DNA of 36,483 nucleotides from Bacillota bacterium (GCA_019136685.1 JAGVTS010000081.1:1-36483), one strand, 5' to 3'. Numbered from the stretch's first letter, positions 17,318-26,069 are shown. The notes: generated from the sequence alone by a model not told the origin. A program made the numbers and translations.

Positions 17318-18244
17318 CTAGTACCCCTTCCCCACGCTGGAATCGCCCTTGACAATCGCCACGCTGGCACTTGCCCCGATCCTGGTGGCGCCGGCAGTCA
17401 CCATCTTCTGCGCAGTCTCGAAGTTGCGAATGCCGCCGGAGGCCTTAACTCCCATGGAGTTGCCGACAGTGCGACGCATGAGTGCGACATCTTCCGCTGT
17501 CGCGCCCCCGGGTCCGAAACCGGTGGAAGTCTTTACGAAGTCGGCCCCCGCGTATTTGGCAATGAGAGAAGCCTTGATCTTCTCTTCATCGGATAGTAAC
17601 GCAGTCTCCAAGATTACCTTGACTGTGGCAGCGCCTGCCGCCGCATCTACGACGCCCTGGACATCGCGTCGGACCATGTCGTAATTGCCTGACTTCAGGG
17701 CTCCTACGTTTATGACCATGTCGACTTCTTGAGCTCCGTTGGCGAGGGCATCCCTAGTCTCAACAGCCTTCGCCGTGGGAGTGGTGGCGCCCAGCGGGAA
17801 TCCGATAACCGTGCATACACGCACCGCCGAGCCCCGGAGCATACTGGCGGCGAGCGCTACGTTGGCAGGGTTTATGCATACCGACGCGAACCCGTATTTC
17901 AGGGCCTCTTCGCATAGCTTGCGAACCTGCGCCTCTGTGGCGTCTGCCTTGAGCAGAGTGTGGTCGATCATGCCGGCGAGTTTCCGGTCGATGGGAGGAG
18001 TGCCCGGATGGGCACTAACCCTCGACGCTCCGGCGTCCATCACCTGGCTGACTGCATTTGCGTTCAGGCCGGCGCACATGCCGCACCCGGTGCAATCCCC
18101 CGTCACCCCTTGGCACGCACTGCCCGAAGCTGCGGGCCCCGCTCCCGCTCCCACCGGATGCGCACCTGCAAAAGGCTTCTGCTCCGCCGATAGCACCGGC
18201 AGCATTTCCCGGGTAATCTGCGCTATCAACTGATCAAGATCCAA
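17318..18244 (-). CDS. deoC: Deoxyribose-phosphate aldolase (DeoC) with N-terminal encapsulation helix and four-cysteine insertion
   Basis: This 308 aa class I aldolase cleaves 2-deoxyribose 5-phosphate to glyceraldehyde 3-phosphate and acetaldehyde. The aldolase domain begins near residue 89 ([11 protein letters not shown]). Catalytic residues are Asp175 in [11 protein letters not shown], Schiff-base Lys238 in [10 protein letters not shown], and Lys267 in VKASGGIR. The start is TTG 18244, 9 nt after GGAGG; the frame runs further, but its ATG codons lack a site. Ahead of the domain are an amphipathic helix ([18 protein letters not shown], likely encapsulation peptide), a Gly/Ala/Pro linker and C-x6-C-x2-C-x2-C (Cys44, 51, 54, 57). 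Ordinary DeoC is about 220-260 aa and lacks this. The cysteines could bind iron-sulfur or zinc. Confidence 0.95.
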   Translation of the reverse strand: MDLDQLIAQITREMLPVLSAEQKPFAGAHPVGAGAGPAASGSACQGVTGDCTGCGMCAGLNANAVSQVMDAGASRVSAHPGTPPIDRKLAGMIDHTLLKADATEAQVRKLCEEALKYGFASVCINPANVALAASMLRGSAVRVCTVIGFPLGATTPTAKAVETRDALANGAQEVDMVINVGALKSGNYDMVRRDVQGVVDAAAGAATVKVILETALLSDEEKIKASLIAKYAGADFVKTSTGFGPGGATAEDVALMRRTVGNSMGVKASGGIRNFETAQKMVTAGATRIGASASVAIVKGDSSVGKGY

Positions 18245-18296
18245 CGAAAAGCACCTCCAACTGGCCATCGAGAGACTGCAAAGCGCCACAGATGTG

Positions 18297-18587
18297 CTAC
18301 AGGACTCTCAACGTGCCGTCGGCAGTATCGACTCTATCTACGATGCCGACGACGGTGGAATCAATCGGCGCATCCTTTCTGCCCATCGCCTGCCTTGACG
18401 AGTTGCCCTCGGACACCAGGAGCACGTAATCGTCCACACCGGCCCCTACGGTATCGATAGCGACAACCTCGGATCCCCCAGGTGTGCCATCCGGCGCGCA
18501 TACATCACAGATGAGCAACTTGCATCCGGAGAAGTTGGCATTCTTCTGGGTGGCGACTATCGTCCCTGCTACCCTTGCCAAGTTCAA
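18297..18587 (-). CDS. eutN: BMC-P pentameric vertex protein (EutN/CcmL), copy 1
   Basis: This 96 aa vertex protein closes the corners of the microcompartment. The EutN/CcmL pattern is [23 protein letters not shown], then [27 protein letters not shown] and the terminal [10 protein letters not shown]. The start is TTG 18587, 9 nt after GAGG, overlapping the previous pentamer stop by 4 nt (TTGA). It is the third of three pentamer genes in transcriptional order, directly upstream of deoC. Three different pentamers in one locus suggest mixed or specialised vertices. Confidence 0.94.
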   Translation of the reverse strand: MNLARVAGTIVATQKNANFSGCKLLICDVCAPDGTPGGSEVVAIDTVGAGVDDYVLLVSEGNSSRQAMGRKDAPIDSTVVGIVDRVDTADGTLRVL

Positions 18588-18868
18588 TCGTCCACACCTC
18601 GCACAGTGCGAGTCATCGTATCCACTATCCCTACGGCGGCTGCATCCACAGGCGCCATCGGAACCCCAAGCGGCATTCCCGCCTCGCGACCCCGTACCAC
18701 AGTGACGTACTCATCCGAACCAGCGCCTATTGTGTCCACAGCTACGTGGGCTTTGCCAACCGGGTTGCCTGCCGAATCTACCTGTACGATCACAAGAAGC
18801 TTGGTCCCGCGAAGATTCGGATCCTTCTGTGTGGCAACCACGTGCCCGATCACTTTGGCTGTGTACAC
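18584..18868 (-). CDS. eutN: BMC-P pentameric vertex protein (EutN/CcmL), copy 2
   Basis: This 94 aa EutN/CcmL family protein begins YTAKVIGHVVATQKDPNLRG and continues with KLLVIVQV, VAVDTIGAGSDEYVTVVRG and VGIVDTM, all standard positions of the pentamer fold. The GTG start is 9 nt after GAGG and overlaps the RpiB-like gene by 19 nt. It differs clearly from copies 1 and 3, so this is not a recent duplication. Confidence 0.94.
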   Translation of the reverse strand: MYTAKVIGHVVATQKDPNLRGTKLLVIVQVDSAGNPVGKAHVAVDTIGAGSDEYVTVVRGREAGMPLGVPMAPVDAAAVGIVDTMTRTVRGVDD

Positions 18869-19332
18869 CCGGTATCACCTCGACGCCCATAGTATCGCTG
18901 CTCAAAGTCGAGAATCTTGGATACCCTGCGCATGTGCCTTCCGCCCTCGAACCCTGTAGAGAGCCACACTCGCACGATCTCCCGCGCCAACCCTCCCCCG
19001 ATAACCCGCGCTCCAAGGGTCAGCATGTTGGCGTCGTTGTGCGCTCGGCTCATGCCCGCGCTGAACGTGTCGGCGCAGACAGCAGCGCGTACGCCCGGCA
19101 CCTTGTTTGCTACGATCCCCGACGCGGATCCTATGCCGTCTATCATGATCCCCCGATCGGCAGCCCCGGCCGCCACCGCTTCGGCAACCAGAAAAGCAAA
19201 GTCCGGGTAGTCTACTGAATCGGTGCTGTGCGTGCCGTAGTCGGCAACTTCATGGCCGAGCTGGGCTATGTAGGCCTTGAGTTCCTCTTTCAGCTGGTAA
19301 CCCCCGTGATCCGAGGCGATTACAACCTTCAC
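18850..19332 (-). CDS. rpiB: RpiB/LacAB-family sugar-phosphate isomerase with Asp in place of the catalytic Cys
   Basis: This 160 aa protein has the RpiB/LacAB fold. MKVVIASDHGGYQLKEEL and the phosphate-binding NKVPGVRAAVCAD and HNDANMLTLGARV match ribose-5-phosphate isomerase B. In E. coli RpiB the base is Cys66, in ICGTGIG. Here the segment reads IDGIGSASG, with Asp65 at that position, as in the LacA subunit of galactose-6-phosphate isomerase (from memory). The true substrate may therefore not be ribose 5-phosphate. The GTG start has AAGGAGG at 9 nt. It lies between pentamer genes 3 and 2 in a DeoC-type BMC locus, where RpiB homologues are a known accessory. Confidence 0.9.
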   Translation of the reverse strand: MKVVIASDHGGYQLKEELKAYIAQLGHEVADYGTHSTDSVDYPDFAFLVAEAVAAGAADRGIMIDGIGSASGIVANKVPGVRAAVCADTFSAGMSRAHNDANMLTLGARVIGGGLAREIVRVWLSTGFEGGRHMRRVSKILDFEQRYYGRRGDTGCTQPK

Positions 19333-19364
19333 CTCTGATCACCTCCTTCCGGAATACGCATTCC

Positions 19365-19667
19365 TTACTTCGGCGCGCACTTGCGGAAGATCCATCTGCC
19401 TTCGACTTCGATGGAATCGACTATGGCCATTATCGCTGCATCAGTCGGAGTGTTCTGGGTCAAGCTGGTTTGCCGGGCAGAGCTGCCCGACACGACGAGA
19501 ACGATCTCACCCTGACCCGCTCCCACACTGTCTACCGCCACCAAAGGCTTACCGTCCGCCGCCATATCAAGTATGTTTACAGGCTGCACAACCAGCAGCT
19601 TTGCACCGACAAGCTTCTCGTCCTTTCTTGTACAGACCACGGTGCCTACCACACGTCCCGCTATCAA
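19365..19667 (-). CDS. eutN: BMC-P pentameric vertex protein (EutN/CcmL), copy 3
   Basis: This 100 aa pentamer protein is the first BMC gene in transcription order. The core is IAGRVVGTVVCTRKDEKLVG, KLLVVQPVNIL, VAVDSVGAGQGEIVLVVSG and MAIVDSIEVEG. The frame is open to 19754, but that stretch overlaps the permease gene and has no pentamer character. TTG 19667, 10 nt after GAGG, starts exactly at the first beta-strand and is preferred. It follows the permease stop by about 50 nt, joining the transporter and the shell genes in one run. Confidence 0.9.
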   Translation of the reverse strand: MIAGRVVGTVVCTRKDEKLVGAKLLVVQPVNILDMAADGKPLVAVDSVGAGQGEIVLVVSGSSARQTSLTQNTPTDAAIMAIVDSIEVEGRWIFRKCAPK

Positions 19668-19719
19668 GATCCGCTCACCTCTTGCAGACGTCTCAACATC
19701 AGCTGATGTACTCCGCCAG

Positions 19720-20739
19720 TCACATGTTCGCCTTCTTGGAACGCCTACCTGCAAGGCCTTGCATTAGGATCCCAACGATGATTATGGCCCCTTTGGCGAC
19801 CTGCTGGGGGAACGGATGAACGCCTACCAGGTTGAGGATATTCGTGATCGTAGCCAGAACGAAGCAGGCCATTACTGTACCGGTGATGGCGCCACGCCCT
19901 CCGCTCAAGCTAGTACCCCCGATTACCGTTGCAGCTATGGCGTCCAGTTCCCAACCCTCTGCCTGCCGAGGCTCACCTTGGTCAAGTCGGGCAGCCATCA
20001 TGATGCCGACTAGCGCCGCCAATGCTCCCGATATCACATAGGCCGAGATCTTGTAGAGGTCCACATTGACACCTGAGAGCCTGGCCGACTCCTCATCGCC
20101 GCCTACCGCATAGATCCGGCGCCCGTACACCGTGAACCTGAGCACCAGCTGGGCCAGGAGCGCTGTCCCTAGCCATATCAACACTGGTACCGGAAACCGT
20201 CCCACATACCCGCTGCCAAGGAACTCAAGGCTAGGACCGATTCCGAATATGGTCCGCCCGCCTGCGAGCGAGTACGCCATGCCTCTTGCGGCCACCATGG
20301 TGCCCAAGCTCACTATGAACGGCGCCAGTTTCGCCTTTGCAATGAGCACACCATTGAACGCTCCAAACAGCGCACCGCTGAGCAACGTGATGAGGACGAT
20401 CACTGGAGTAGGAAATATGGGCGACAGTGTGACAACGTAGCCCGAGTACAGCCCGTAGTGGAACATGTAGGCCAGAAACACTCCTCCGAAGGCCGCCACT
20501 GCTCCGACCGATAGGTCAAGTCCACCGGTAAGAGCTACGTAGGTCATTCCGATGCTGAGAATTCCTGTGTACGATGCCTGACGCGCAAGGTTCATCAGAT
20601 TCGTTACTGTGAAGAACACGGGAGAGGCGATTGTGCTGATGATCATCAGGGCGATCAATATGATCAAGAGGTTCTGCTCGCGGACGAAAGCGACAATCCG
20701 CGCGAGCCCTCCACGATTCTTGTTGATGTCATGAGTCAT
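19720..20739 (-). CDS. rbsC: Sugar ABC transporter permease (RbsC family), second permease of operon 2
   Basis: This 339 aa inner-membrane permease has the signature GMTYVALTGGLDLSVGAV and the coupling loop AATVIGGTSLSGGRGAITGT. ATG 20739 begins one nucleotide after the ATPase stop and gives a short charged N-terminus (MTHDINKNRGGLARI), whereas the upstream open frame to 20865 overlaps the ATPase. It is paralogous to the permease at 22258-23316 and lies on the other side of the ATPase gene. The transporter probably has a heterodimeric membrane part, as in operon 1. Confidence 0.93.
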   Translation of the reverse strand: MTHDINKNRGGLARIVAFVREQNLLIILIALMIISTIASPVFFTVTNLMNLARQASYTGILSIGMTYVALTGGLDLSVGAVAAFGGVFLAYMFHYGLYSGYVVTLSPIFPTPVIVLITLLSGALFGAFNGVLIAKAKLAPFIVSLGTMVAARGMAYSLAGGRTIFGIGPSLEFLGSGYVGRFPVPVLIWLGTALLAQLVLRFTVYGRRIYAVGGDEESARLSGVNVDLYKISAYVISGALAALVGIMMAARLDQGEPRQAEGWELDAIAATVIGGTSLSGGRGAITGTVMACFVLATITNILNLVGVHPFPQQVAKGAIIIVGILMQGLAGRRSKKANM

Positions 20740-20740
20740 T

Positions 20741-22237
20741 CTAGGCCACCCCCATAGCCCGCGCCAGTATCGTTTCCTGGTCAACTTCGCGCGGATCGAA
20801 CTCACCCACAATACACCCCGCTCGCATAACGAGAACACGGTCGGCCAAGCCCAGCACCTCACCAAGCTCGGAGGAGATCAGGACTATCCCAAGCCCTTGT
20901 TCAGCCGCATCAACTACTAACCTGTAGATCTCCATTTTGGCCCCAATGTCAACGCCTCGCGTGGGCTCGTCCAGAATGAGCACTTGCGAATTGGCTGCCA
21001 ACCACTTGGCCAGAACCACCTTTTGCTGATTGCCGCCGCTCAGGTTCCTTACGGGGTAATCAAGGCCAGCCGTCTTCACGCCTAGCTTGTTCACGTATGT
21101 ATCGGCAACACAGCGGAGTTCACGGCGGTCAAGGAGGCCGACCTTCTGAATCCTTCGCCATATTGGCATCGTAGTATTCTCCGCCACCGACATTCCCAGC
21201 ACCAGGCCCTCGTCCTTCCGGTTCTCCGGCAGCAGAGCCACTCCCTTACGTATCCCGTCCGCAGGGCTCTGTATGCTCAACCTCTCGCCCTTCAATCGGA
21301 TCTCTCCATACTCCACCCGGCTCATCCCTGCTATGGCATGAGCCAGCTCAGTGCGGCCTGATCCCACCAGCCCGAATATGCCCAGGATTTCGCCTTTTCT
21401 AACAACAAGAGATGCCTCTGAGTGCAAACCAGGCGCCCGCACATTCGCCACTTCAAGGTACGTTTCCGATGGGCATCCCTTACGAGCAGGGAACTCCATT
21501 CCAACATCCCGGCCTACCATCATTCGCACCAGATCGGGCTGGGTTACCTCAGCAACAGGAGTCGTCCCCACAACCCGTCCGTCCCTCAGTACGGTGACCA
21601 TGTCGCCAATGCGGAATATCTCTTCGAGCCTGTGTGATATGTATATTACGGTGACTCCGGATTGCTTCAGTCTCATTATTATGGCGAAGAGTCTCTCGAG
21701 TTCCTCGGTGGTCAAAACCGCAGAGGGTTCATCAAACACAACTACCTTGGAATCGAACGATAGAGCTTTCGCCAGCGCCACGATCTGCTGCTGGGCCACG
21801 CTGAGCTCTCTGATGGGTACATTCAGGTTCACGTGAACCCCGAAGGGGTCGATCAGGTCGGCGGCCTCTCGCTTCATCCTCTCGTAATCAATAATCCCCC
21901 ACCTGTTGCTCAGCTCGCGACCTATGAATATGTTCTCGACAGCGTTAAAGTACGGGTTGAGTGCGAGTTCTTGGTACAATACCGATATGCCCATCCTGAG
22001 CGCTTGGTCAGGGCTGCGAAACGTGACTTTCCGTCCATCTAGTCTCACAACTCCCAAGTCCAATGGATAAGCGCCCGCCAGTATCTTGATGAGCGTCGAT
22101 TTCCCCGCGCCGTTCTGCCCCACGAGGCAGTGGCAGTCGCCACGCTTGACAGAAAACGTGACATCGTCAAGAGCCTTCACGCCTGGAAAGCTCTTGCACA
22201 CCTTGTCCATCTCAAGGACATACTGACTGTCCGCCAT
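20741..22237 (-). CDS. rbsA: Sugar ABC transporter ATPase (RbsA family, two NBDs), operon 2
   Basis: This 498 aa duplicated ATPase of CUT2 type has N-domain Walker A GQNGAGKST, signature LSVAQQQIVALAKAL and Walker B VVVFDEPSAVL. The C-domain has GLVGSGRTELAHA, signature LSGGNQQKV and Walker B VLILDEPTRGVDIG. ATG 22237 has GGGAGG at 9 nt spacing; the TTG at 22255 lies ahead of that site. It is flanked by the two permease genes. It is clearly a different locus from the ATPase of operon 1, so the two transporters probably serve different sugars. Confidence 0.95.
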   Translation of the reverse strand: MADSQYVLEMDKVCKSFPGVKALDDVTFSVKRGDCHCLVGQNGAGKSTLIKILAGAYPLDLGVVRLDGRKVTFRSPDQALRMGISVLYQELALNPYFNAVENIFIGRELSNRWGIIDYERMKREAADLIDPFGVHVNLNVPIRELSVAQQQIVALAKALSFDSKVVVFDEPSAVLTTEELERLFAIIMRLKQSGVTVIYISHRLEEIFRIGDMVTVLRDGRVVGTTPVAEVTQPDLVRMMVGRDVGMEFPARKGCPSETYLEVANVRAPGLHSEASLVVRKGEILGIFGLVGSGRTELAHAIAGMSRVEYGEIRLKGERLSIQSPADGIRKGVALLPENRKDEGLVLGMSVAENTTMPIWRRIQKVGLLDRRELRCVADTYVNKLGVKTAGLDYPVRNLSGGNQQKVVLAKWLAANSQVLILDEPTRGVDIGAKMEIYRLVVDAAEQGLGIVLISSELGEVLGLADRVLVMRAGCIVGEFDPREVDQETILARAMGVA

Positions 22238-22257
22238 TCCGCTCATGCCTCCCAAGA

Positions 22258-23316
22258 CTACCTCGTGCTGACGAAACGCTGCATCAGTACCGCACCCAGG
22301 ATTATCAATCCTTTTGCGATCTGCTGCGGGTATGGGGGTACGTTGGTCAGGTTCAAGATGTTCGCTATCAGACCCAGCACAATCGCTCCGGCCGCTGTAC
22401 CCAACACGCTTCCCTTTCCCCCGGACATCAAGGTGCCGCCAATCGCCACAGCAGCGATCGCATCGAGTTCATACCCGGCGCCTTCCCGGGGTTCGGCTGC
22501 GTTCATACGCCCTGCCATCACAACGCCGGCTAGTGCTGCCAGCATCCCTGAGATTACGTATACCGCTATCTTCACCCTATCAGCTCTGATGCCAGAGAAA
22601 TGTGCAGCTGTTTCGCCTCCGCCGACTGCATACACTTCCCTGCCGAATACGGTGAACTTCAGAATCACCCACACAACTACCAAGACCACGAGCCAGATAG
22701 CCACCGGTACAGGCACTACACCTAGCTGGCCGGTTCCGAGCCACTTCACGCCCTCGGTGAACCCAGGTATCGGAAAGCCTCCAGCATATGTGAAAGCGAG
22801 CCCCCGCACTGCAACCATCGTGCCTAGCGTTGCCGCAAACGGCGGCATCTTGGCTTTGGTAACGAGCAACCCGTTCACCAAACCGACCAGGCCGCCAACG
22901 ACTACGGTAAGTGCCACGGCCGCTGGAAGAGGAAGTATGGGGTTGAGCTCGCCCGCTTGCTCAAAAGCAGTAGTAAGCTCGGGCATGAACCTGAAGAAAT
23001 ATCCGCGCTGAAGGGTGGCAAGGAAAACGCCTGCAAACGCGAACACAGAACCAACAGAAAGATCAGTCCCGCCCGTCAGTATCACAAAAGTCATGCCTGA
23101 GATGATAATCCCGTTAAAACTGCACCTGAGGAGCAGGTTCGTAAGGTTGTTCGCCGTGAAGAATTCACGCGATACTATCGAGGAAATGGTGAGTAGAACC
23201 GCCAGGATTATGTACAGATTGTACTCCAACATCAGCTGCCCAATGCCCGTCCGGCGGCCGGGCCTGAGAGTGACAACGCTTTCATTCTTCTCGAACTGGG
23301 TCACCGTGATCACCAC
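22258..23316 (-). CDS. rbsC: Sugar ABC transporter permease (RbsC family), first permease of operon 2
   Basis: This 352 aa permease carries GMTFVILTGGTDLSVGSV near residue 75 and the loop AAVAIGGTLMSGGKGSVLGT near residue 285, both RbsC hallmarks, with about ten hydrophobic segments. The start is uncertain between GTG 23316 and an in-frame GTG at 23304; the GGGG-rich leader allows either. It is separated from the binding-protein gene by about 100 nt containing a strong hairpin, and is followed after 20 nt by the ATPase gene. Confidence 0.93.
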   Translation of the reverse strand: MVITVTQFEKNESVVTLRPGRRTGIGQLMLEYNLYIILAVLLTISSIVSREFFTANNLTNLLLRCSFNGIIISGMTFVILTGGTDLSVGSVFAFAGVFLATLQRGYFFRFMPELTTAFEQAGELNPILPLPAAVALTVVVGGLVGLVNGLLVTKAKMPPFAATLGTMVAVRGLAFTYAGGFPIPGFTEGVKWLGTGQLGVVPVPVAIWLVVLVVVWVILKFTVFGREVYAVGGGETAAHFSGIRADRVKIAVYVISGMLAALAGVVMAGRMNAAEPREGAGYELDAIAAVAIGGTLMSGGKGSVLGTAAGAIVLGLIANILNLTNVPPYPQQIAKGLIILGAVLMQRFVSTR

Positions 23317-23364
23317 CCCTACCCTTCACGGCACGCATTCTCGGTGGTCATGTAGTTCTAGGTT

Positions 23365-23393
23365 GAGTGTGGGCCGATCTGCGGCCCACACTC
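23365..23393 (-). promoter_or_regulatory. Strong 12-bp stem-loop between binding-protein and permease genes
   Basis: GAGTGTGGGCCG and its perfect complement enclose a 5 nt loop (23377-23381). In the transcript it lies just after the binding-protein stop and before the permease gene. No U-run follows, so full termination is not expected. Hairpins at this point in ABC transporter operons commonly protect the upstream message and let the binding protein outnumber the membrane parts. That role is inferred here. Confidence 0.75.
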
Positions 23394-23420
23394 GCTCATT
23401 GACTACCGGTCGCGCCGTGG

Positions 23421-24377
23421 CTAGAAAATGCTGTCCGGATCGTAGTACTTGTCGACATTGTCCTTCGTTACGAGGATAGTTCCCGTTATCGTCTTCTCCG
23501 AAACCTTCTTGCCATCCAAGACGTCGACCATGATCTCTACCGCTCTGGTAGCTATTTCGTAGGAGTTGTTGATGACAGTGGCAAGGTACTGCCCGTCCTT
23601 CCTGATCTCCTCATACGCCTGTCGCTGCCCGTCCACACCGACGATGAATACGTCTTTGCGGCCTGCGGCCTTGAGGGTCTTCAGGGCGCCAAGAGCCATG
23701 GCGTCATTGTGGCAGTATACGAGTTTGACATCGGGGTTGGCAGCCAGCGCCTCTTCCATTCTGGCCATGCCTTCCGCGGTGTTGTAGTGAGCTATCCATG
23801 GACCCACGACCTTGATGCCAGGGTACTTCTCGGCCAGGATTGTCCTGAATCCGCCACCCCTGCCCTTCCCAGCTGAGTCGCCCGGATCGCCGGCGATTTC
23901 GATGACCTTCCCCTTGCCGCCCAGGGTCTTGCCTATGAACTCTCCCGCAAGTTCACCGGCTCTCCACTGATCGATGCCCACGTATGCGACCTGCCCCTTG
24001 GCCAGTTCACGGTCGACAGTCACAATGGGAATCTTGGCCGCAAGGACCTTGTTGATAGCCGAGTCTAGTGCGGTGGGCGTCACAGGGTTCACCAGAAGTC
24101 CGTCTATCTTGCGTGTTACCAAGTCCTCAATGTCCGATATCTGCCGTGCCACAATGTTGTCGGCATTGAGCCATACTACTTCGACATTCAGCCGTGCCGC
24201 AGTGTCCACAGCCCCTTGGTAAAGCGCGAGGTAATAGGGGCAGTTCATGACTACCTGTGAGAAGCCCAACACATAGCGCGGTTTGGCCGCTAGTGCCCCA
24301 CCTGCGAATGTGGTCACTATCAGTGCACTGATAATGGCGAGCATTGCCAATCTCTTGACCAGTCTGGTTCTGATCAT
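23421..24377 (-). CDS. rbsB: Sugar ABC transporter periplasmic binding protein, operon 2
   Basis: This 318 aa RbsB-type binding protein captures the sugar for the operon 2 transporter. A Sec signal peptide covers about residues 1-31, with the hydrophobic core LAMLAIISALIVTTFAGG and an ALA-A cleavage site. No lipobox cysteine is present, suggesting a free periplasmic protein. The mature domain shows the Periplasmic_binding_4 pattern: NADN-ARQISDIEDLVTRKIDGLLVNPVTP, VDRELAKG-VAYVGIDQWRAGE, HNDAMALGALKTLKAAG and VGVDGQ. ATG 24377 follows AGGAG by 8 nt. The neighbouring kinase and dehydrogenases suggest a polyol or pentose ligand. Confidence 0.95.
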   Translation of the reverse strand: MIRTRLVKRLAMLAIISALIVTTFAGGALAAKPRYVLGFSQVVMNCPYYLALYQGAVDTAARLNVEVVWLNADNIVARQISDIEDLVTRKIDGLLVNPVTPTALDSAINKVLAAKIPIVTVDRELAKGQVAYVGIDQWRAGELAGEFIGKTLGGKGKVIEIAGDPGDSAGKGRGGGFRTILAEKYPGIKVVGPWIAHYNTAEGMARMEEALAANPDVKLVYCHNDAMALGALKTLKAAGRKDVFIVGVDGQRQAYEEIRKDGQYLATVINNSYEIATRAVEIMVDVLDGKKVSEKTITGTILVTKDNVDKYYDPDSIF

Positions 24378-24442
24378 GTCTGTCTCTCCTCTCCCGCTTT
24401 GGATCTGAACATCTTCGTCTCGTTCACAACCAGCCGACGTGC

Positions 24443-24471
24443 CTTACACCGTTTCCCGACCATAGTCGCAA
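24443..24471 (-). promoter_or_regulatory. Candidate internal promoter before the binding-protein gene
   Basis: On the minus strand TTGCGA (24471-24466) and TGTAAG (24448-24443) are separated by 17 nt, each matching 4 of 6 consensus positions. They lie in the 123 nt gap after the kinase gene, one of the few real gaps in the run. The match is weak. Confidence 0.25.
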
Positions 24472-24500
24472 TACCTCGCCCCTACACCCCCTTTCCTGGG

Positions 24501-26069
24501 TCAAGTGGATTCCGTCTCCCTGCGTTTCGATTCTGTCGCGGTTACCTCGTGCATTATGGACCGGAGTCCGTCGTAGCTTCGTAGATACTTGTCGTAGTAG
24601 AAATCGTACACCTCGAACAGCGAAGGATCGGGTTCCACCGTCTCTTTCACTCTGACCATCCTCGCAGCAGCATCGCATACTGAGTCGTTCTCGCCGGCCG
24701 CAACCGACGCGCAGATCGCACTTCCGAGGCACCCCGCCTGACTATCAGCCGTGAGAGTCACTGGCATCCTGCATACGCTCGCCAGAGTAGATAGCCACAT
24801 CCGGCTTCGCGACCCGCCACCGGAAGCGAACGCACGATCGGCGCTGAACCCAGAGCTGCTCCACGATTCAAATATGTGGCGCGTGCCGAATGCAAGCGAC
24901 TCGTAGATCGCCCTCACAATGTGGCCTTTCTCATGAGAAAGACTCAGCCCCACTACCGCCCCTCGAGCAAGCGGATCCCTGAGGGGAGTCCGATTGCCCT
25001 GGAAGTGGTCGAGTACTACTAGACCGTTCGCGCCTGGTGGAACAGCGGCTGCAAGGTTATCAAGCACCTGAAACGGGCTCACTCCCAACTCTCGGGCCTC
25101 TGCCACAGCGTCCGATGCCAGGTTATCGCGGAACCAGGCCAGTATGGATCCTGCAGATACTTGGCCGCCCTCTATGAGCCACAGGTTCGGCACGACCGCA
25201 TCGGGGTACGGCCCCCAGATCGCCGGGTGGAACACAGGGTGTTCCGACAACGCCATCTGTACTGCGGATGTCCCCAGGACAATAGCCACAGACCCTGGCT
25301 CCGTCACCCCAAGGCCCAACATCCCGACGTGTGCGTCGATCCCTCCCTCGGCCACGCAAGTGCTGCGTTCGAGTCCAAGTTCGTCGGCGGCGTCCGGCAA
25401 CAGTGTGCCGACTTTCGTCCCCATGGGGAGGACCACGTCCGGCCACTTCTCGAGTACATCTCCTAGGCCTATCAACTCAAGGAATTCGGTGCACCAGCCC
25501 CCGTCGCGGCTCACATAGTTCCACTTGCATGTGGCGTTGCACAGCGACGCGGTCCATCGCCCGGTCATCTTGTACACAAACCAGTCCGTTGTCTCGATCA
25601 GTCGAAAAGCATCTCGGTAGGTTTCGGGTTCGCATTCCTTGAGCCACAGCGCCTTGGGTGTCATCCATTCCACCGCATCCTGCCCGCCCACATACTTGAG
25701 TACCGGATGGCGTGAGGATGCTATCCTCTCGACCTGGTCAACCGCCCTGGAATCCATCCAGAGGATCGCAGGCCTCAACGGTCGTCCTAGGCGATCCACA
25801 GCCAGGACAGTGGATGACGTGCCGTCGCAGCATATGCCGATTATGTTGCGCTTGGGTACCCCGGATCTTTTGACACACTCCCGTACTGTATGAGTAAGGG
25901 CATTCCAGACCTCCACCGGATCCTGTTCGGCCCATCCCGGAAACGGGAAGCTGACACCGTAATCACGCTGGGCGGAGCCGACGCAGCAACCGTCAAGATC
26001 GTAGAGTTGTGCGCGGACTCCCTGCGTCCCGGAGTCGACGCCCAGCACATACTTGCCAGCGTAGCTCAC
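24501..26069 (-). CDS. FGGY-family carbohydrate kinase, ribulokinase-like
   Basis: This 522 aa sugar kinase transfers phosphate from ATP to a ketose or polyol. The first actin-like domain has VLGVDSGTQGVRAQLYD and the PGWAEQDP segment; CCDGTSSTVLAVD and LWMDSRA follow. The middle motif AEGGIDAHVGMLGLG and the stretch IWGPYPDAVVPNLWLIEGGQVSAG are most like the ribulokinase branch of FGGY. ASGGGSRSRMWLSTLAS marks the C-terminal ATP domain. GTG 26069 has GAGG at 8 nt and overlaps the dehydrogenase stop as GTGA. The likely substrate is the keto-sugar made by the adjacent polyol dehydrogenases, but which one cannot be read. Confidence 0.9.
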   Translation of the reverse strand: MSYAGKYVLGVDSGTQGVRAQLYDLDGCCVGSAQRDYGVSFPFPGWAEQDPVEVWNALTHTVRECVKRSGVPKRNIIGICCDGTSSTVLAVDRLGRPLRPAILWMDSRAVDQVERIASSRHPVLKYVGGQDAVEWMTPKALWLKECEPETYRDAFRLIETTDWFVYKMTGRWTASLCNATCKWNYVSRDGGWCTEFLELIGLGDVLEKWPDVVLPMGTKVGTLLPDAADELGLERSTCVAEGGIDAHVGMLGLGVTEPGSVAIVLGTSAVQMALSEHPVFHPAIWGPYPDAVVPNLWLIEGGQVSAGSILAWFRDNLASDAVAEARELGVSPFQVLDNLAAAVPPGANGLVVLDHFQGNRTPLRDPLARGAVVGLSLSHEKGHIVRAIYESLAFGTRHIFESWSSSGFSADRAFASGGGSRSRMWLSTLASVCRMPVTLTADSQAGCLGSAICASVAAGENDSVCDAAARMVRVKETVEPDPSLFEVYDFYYDKYLRSYDGLRSIMHEVTATESKRRETEST

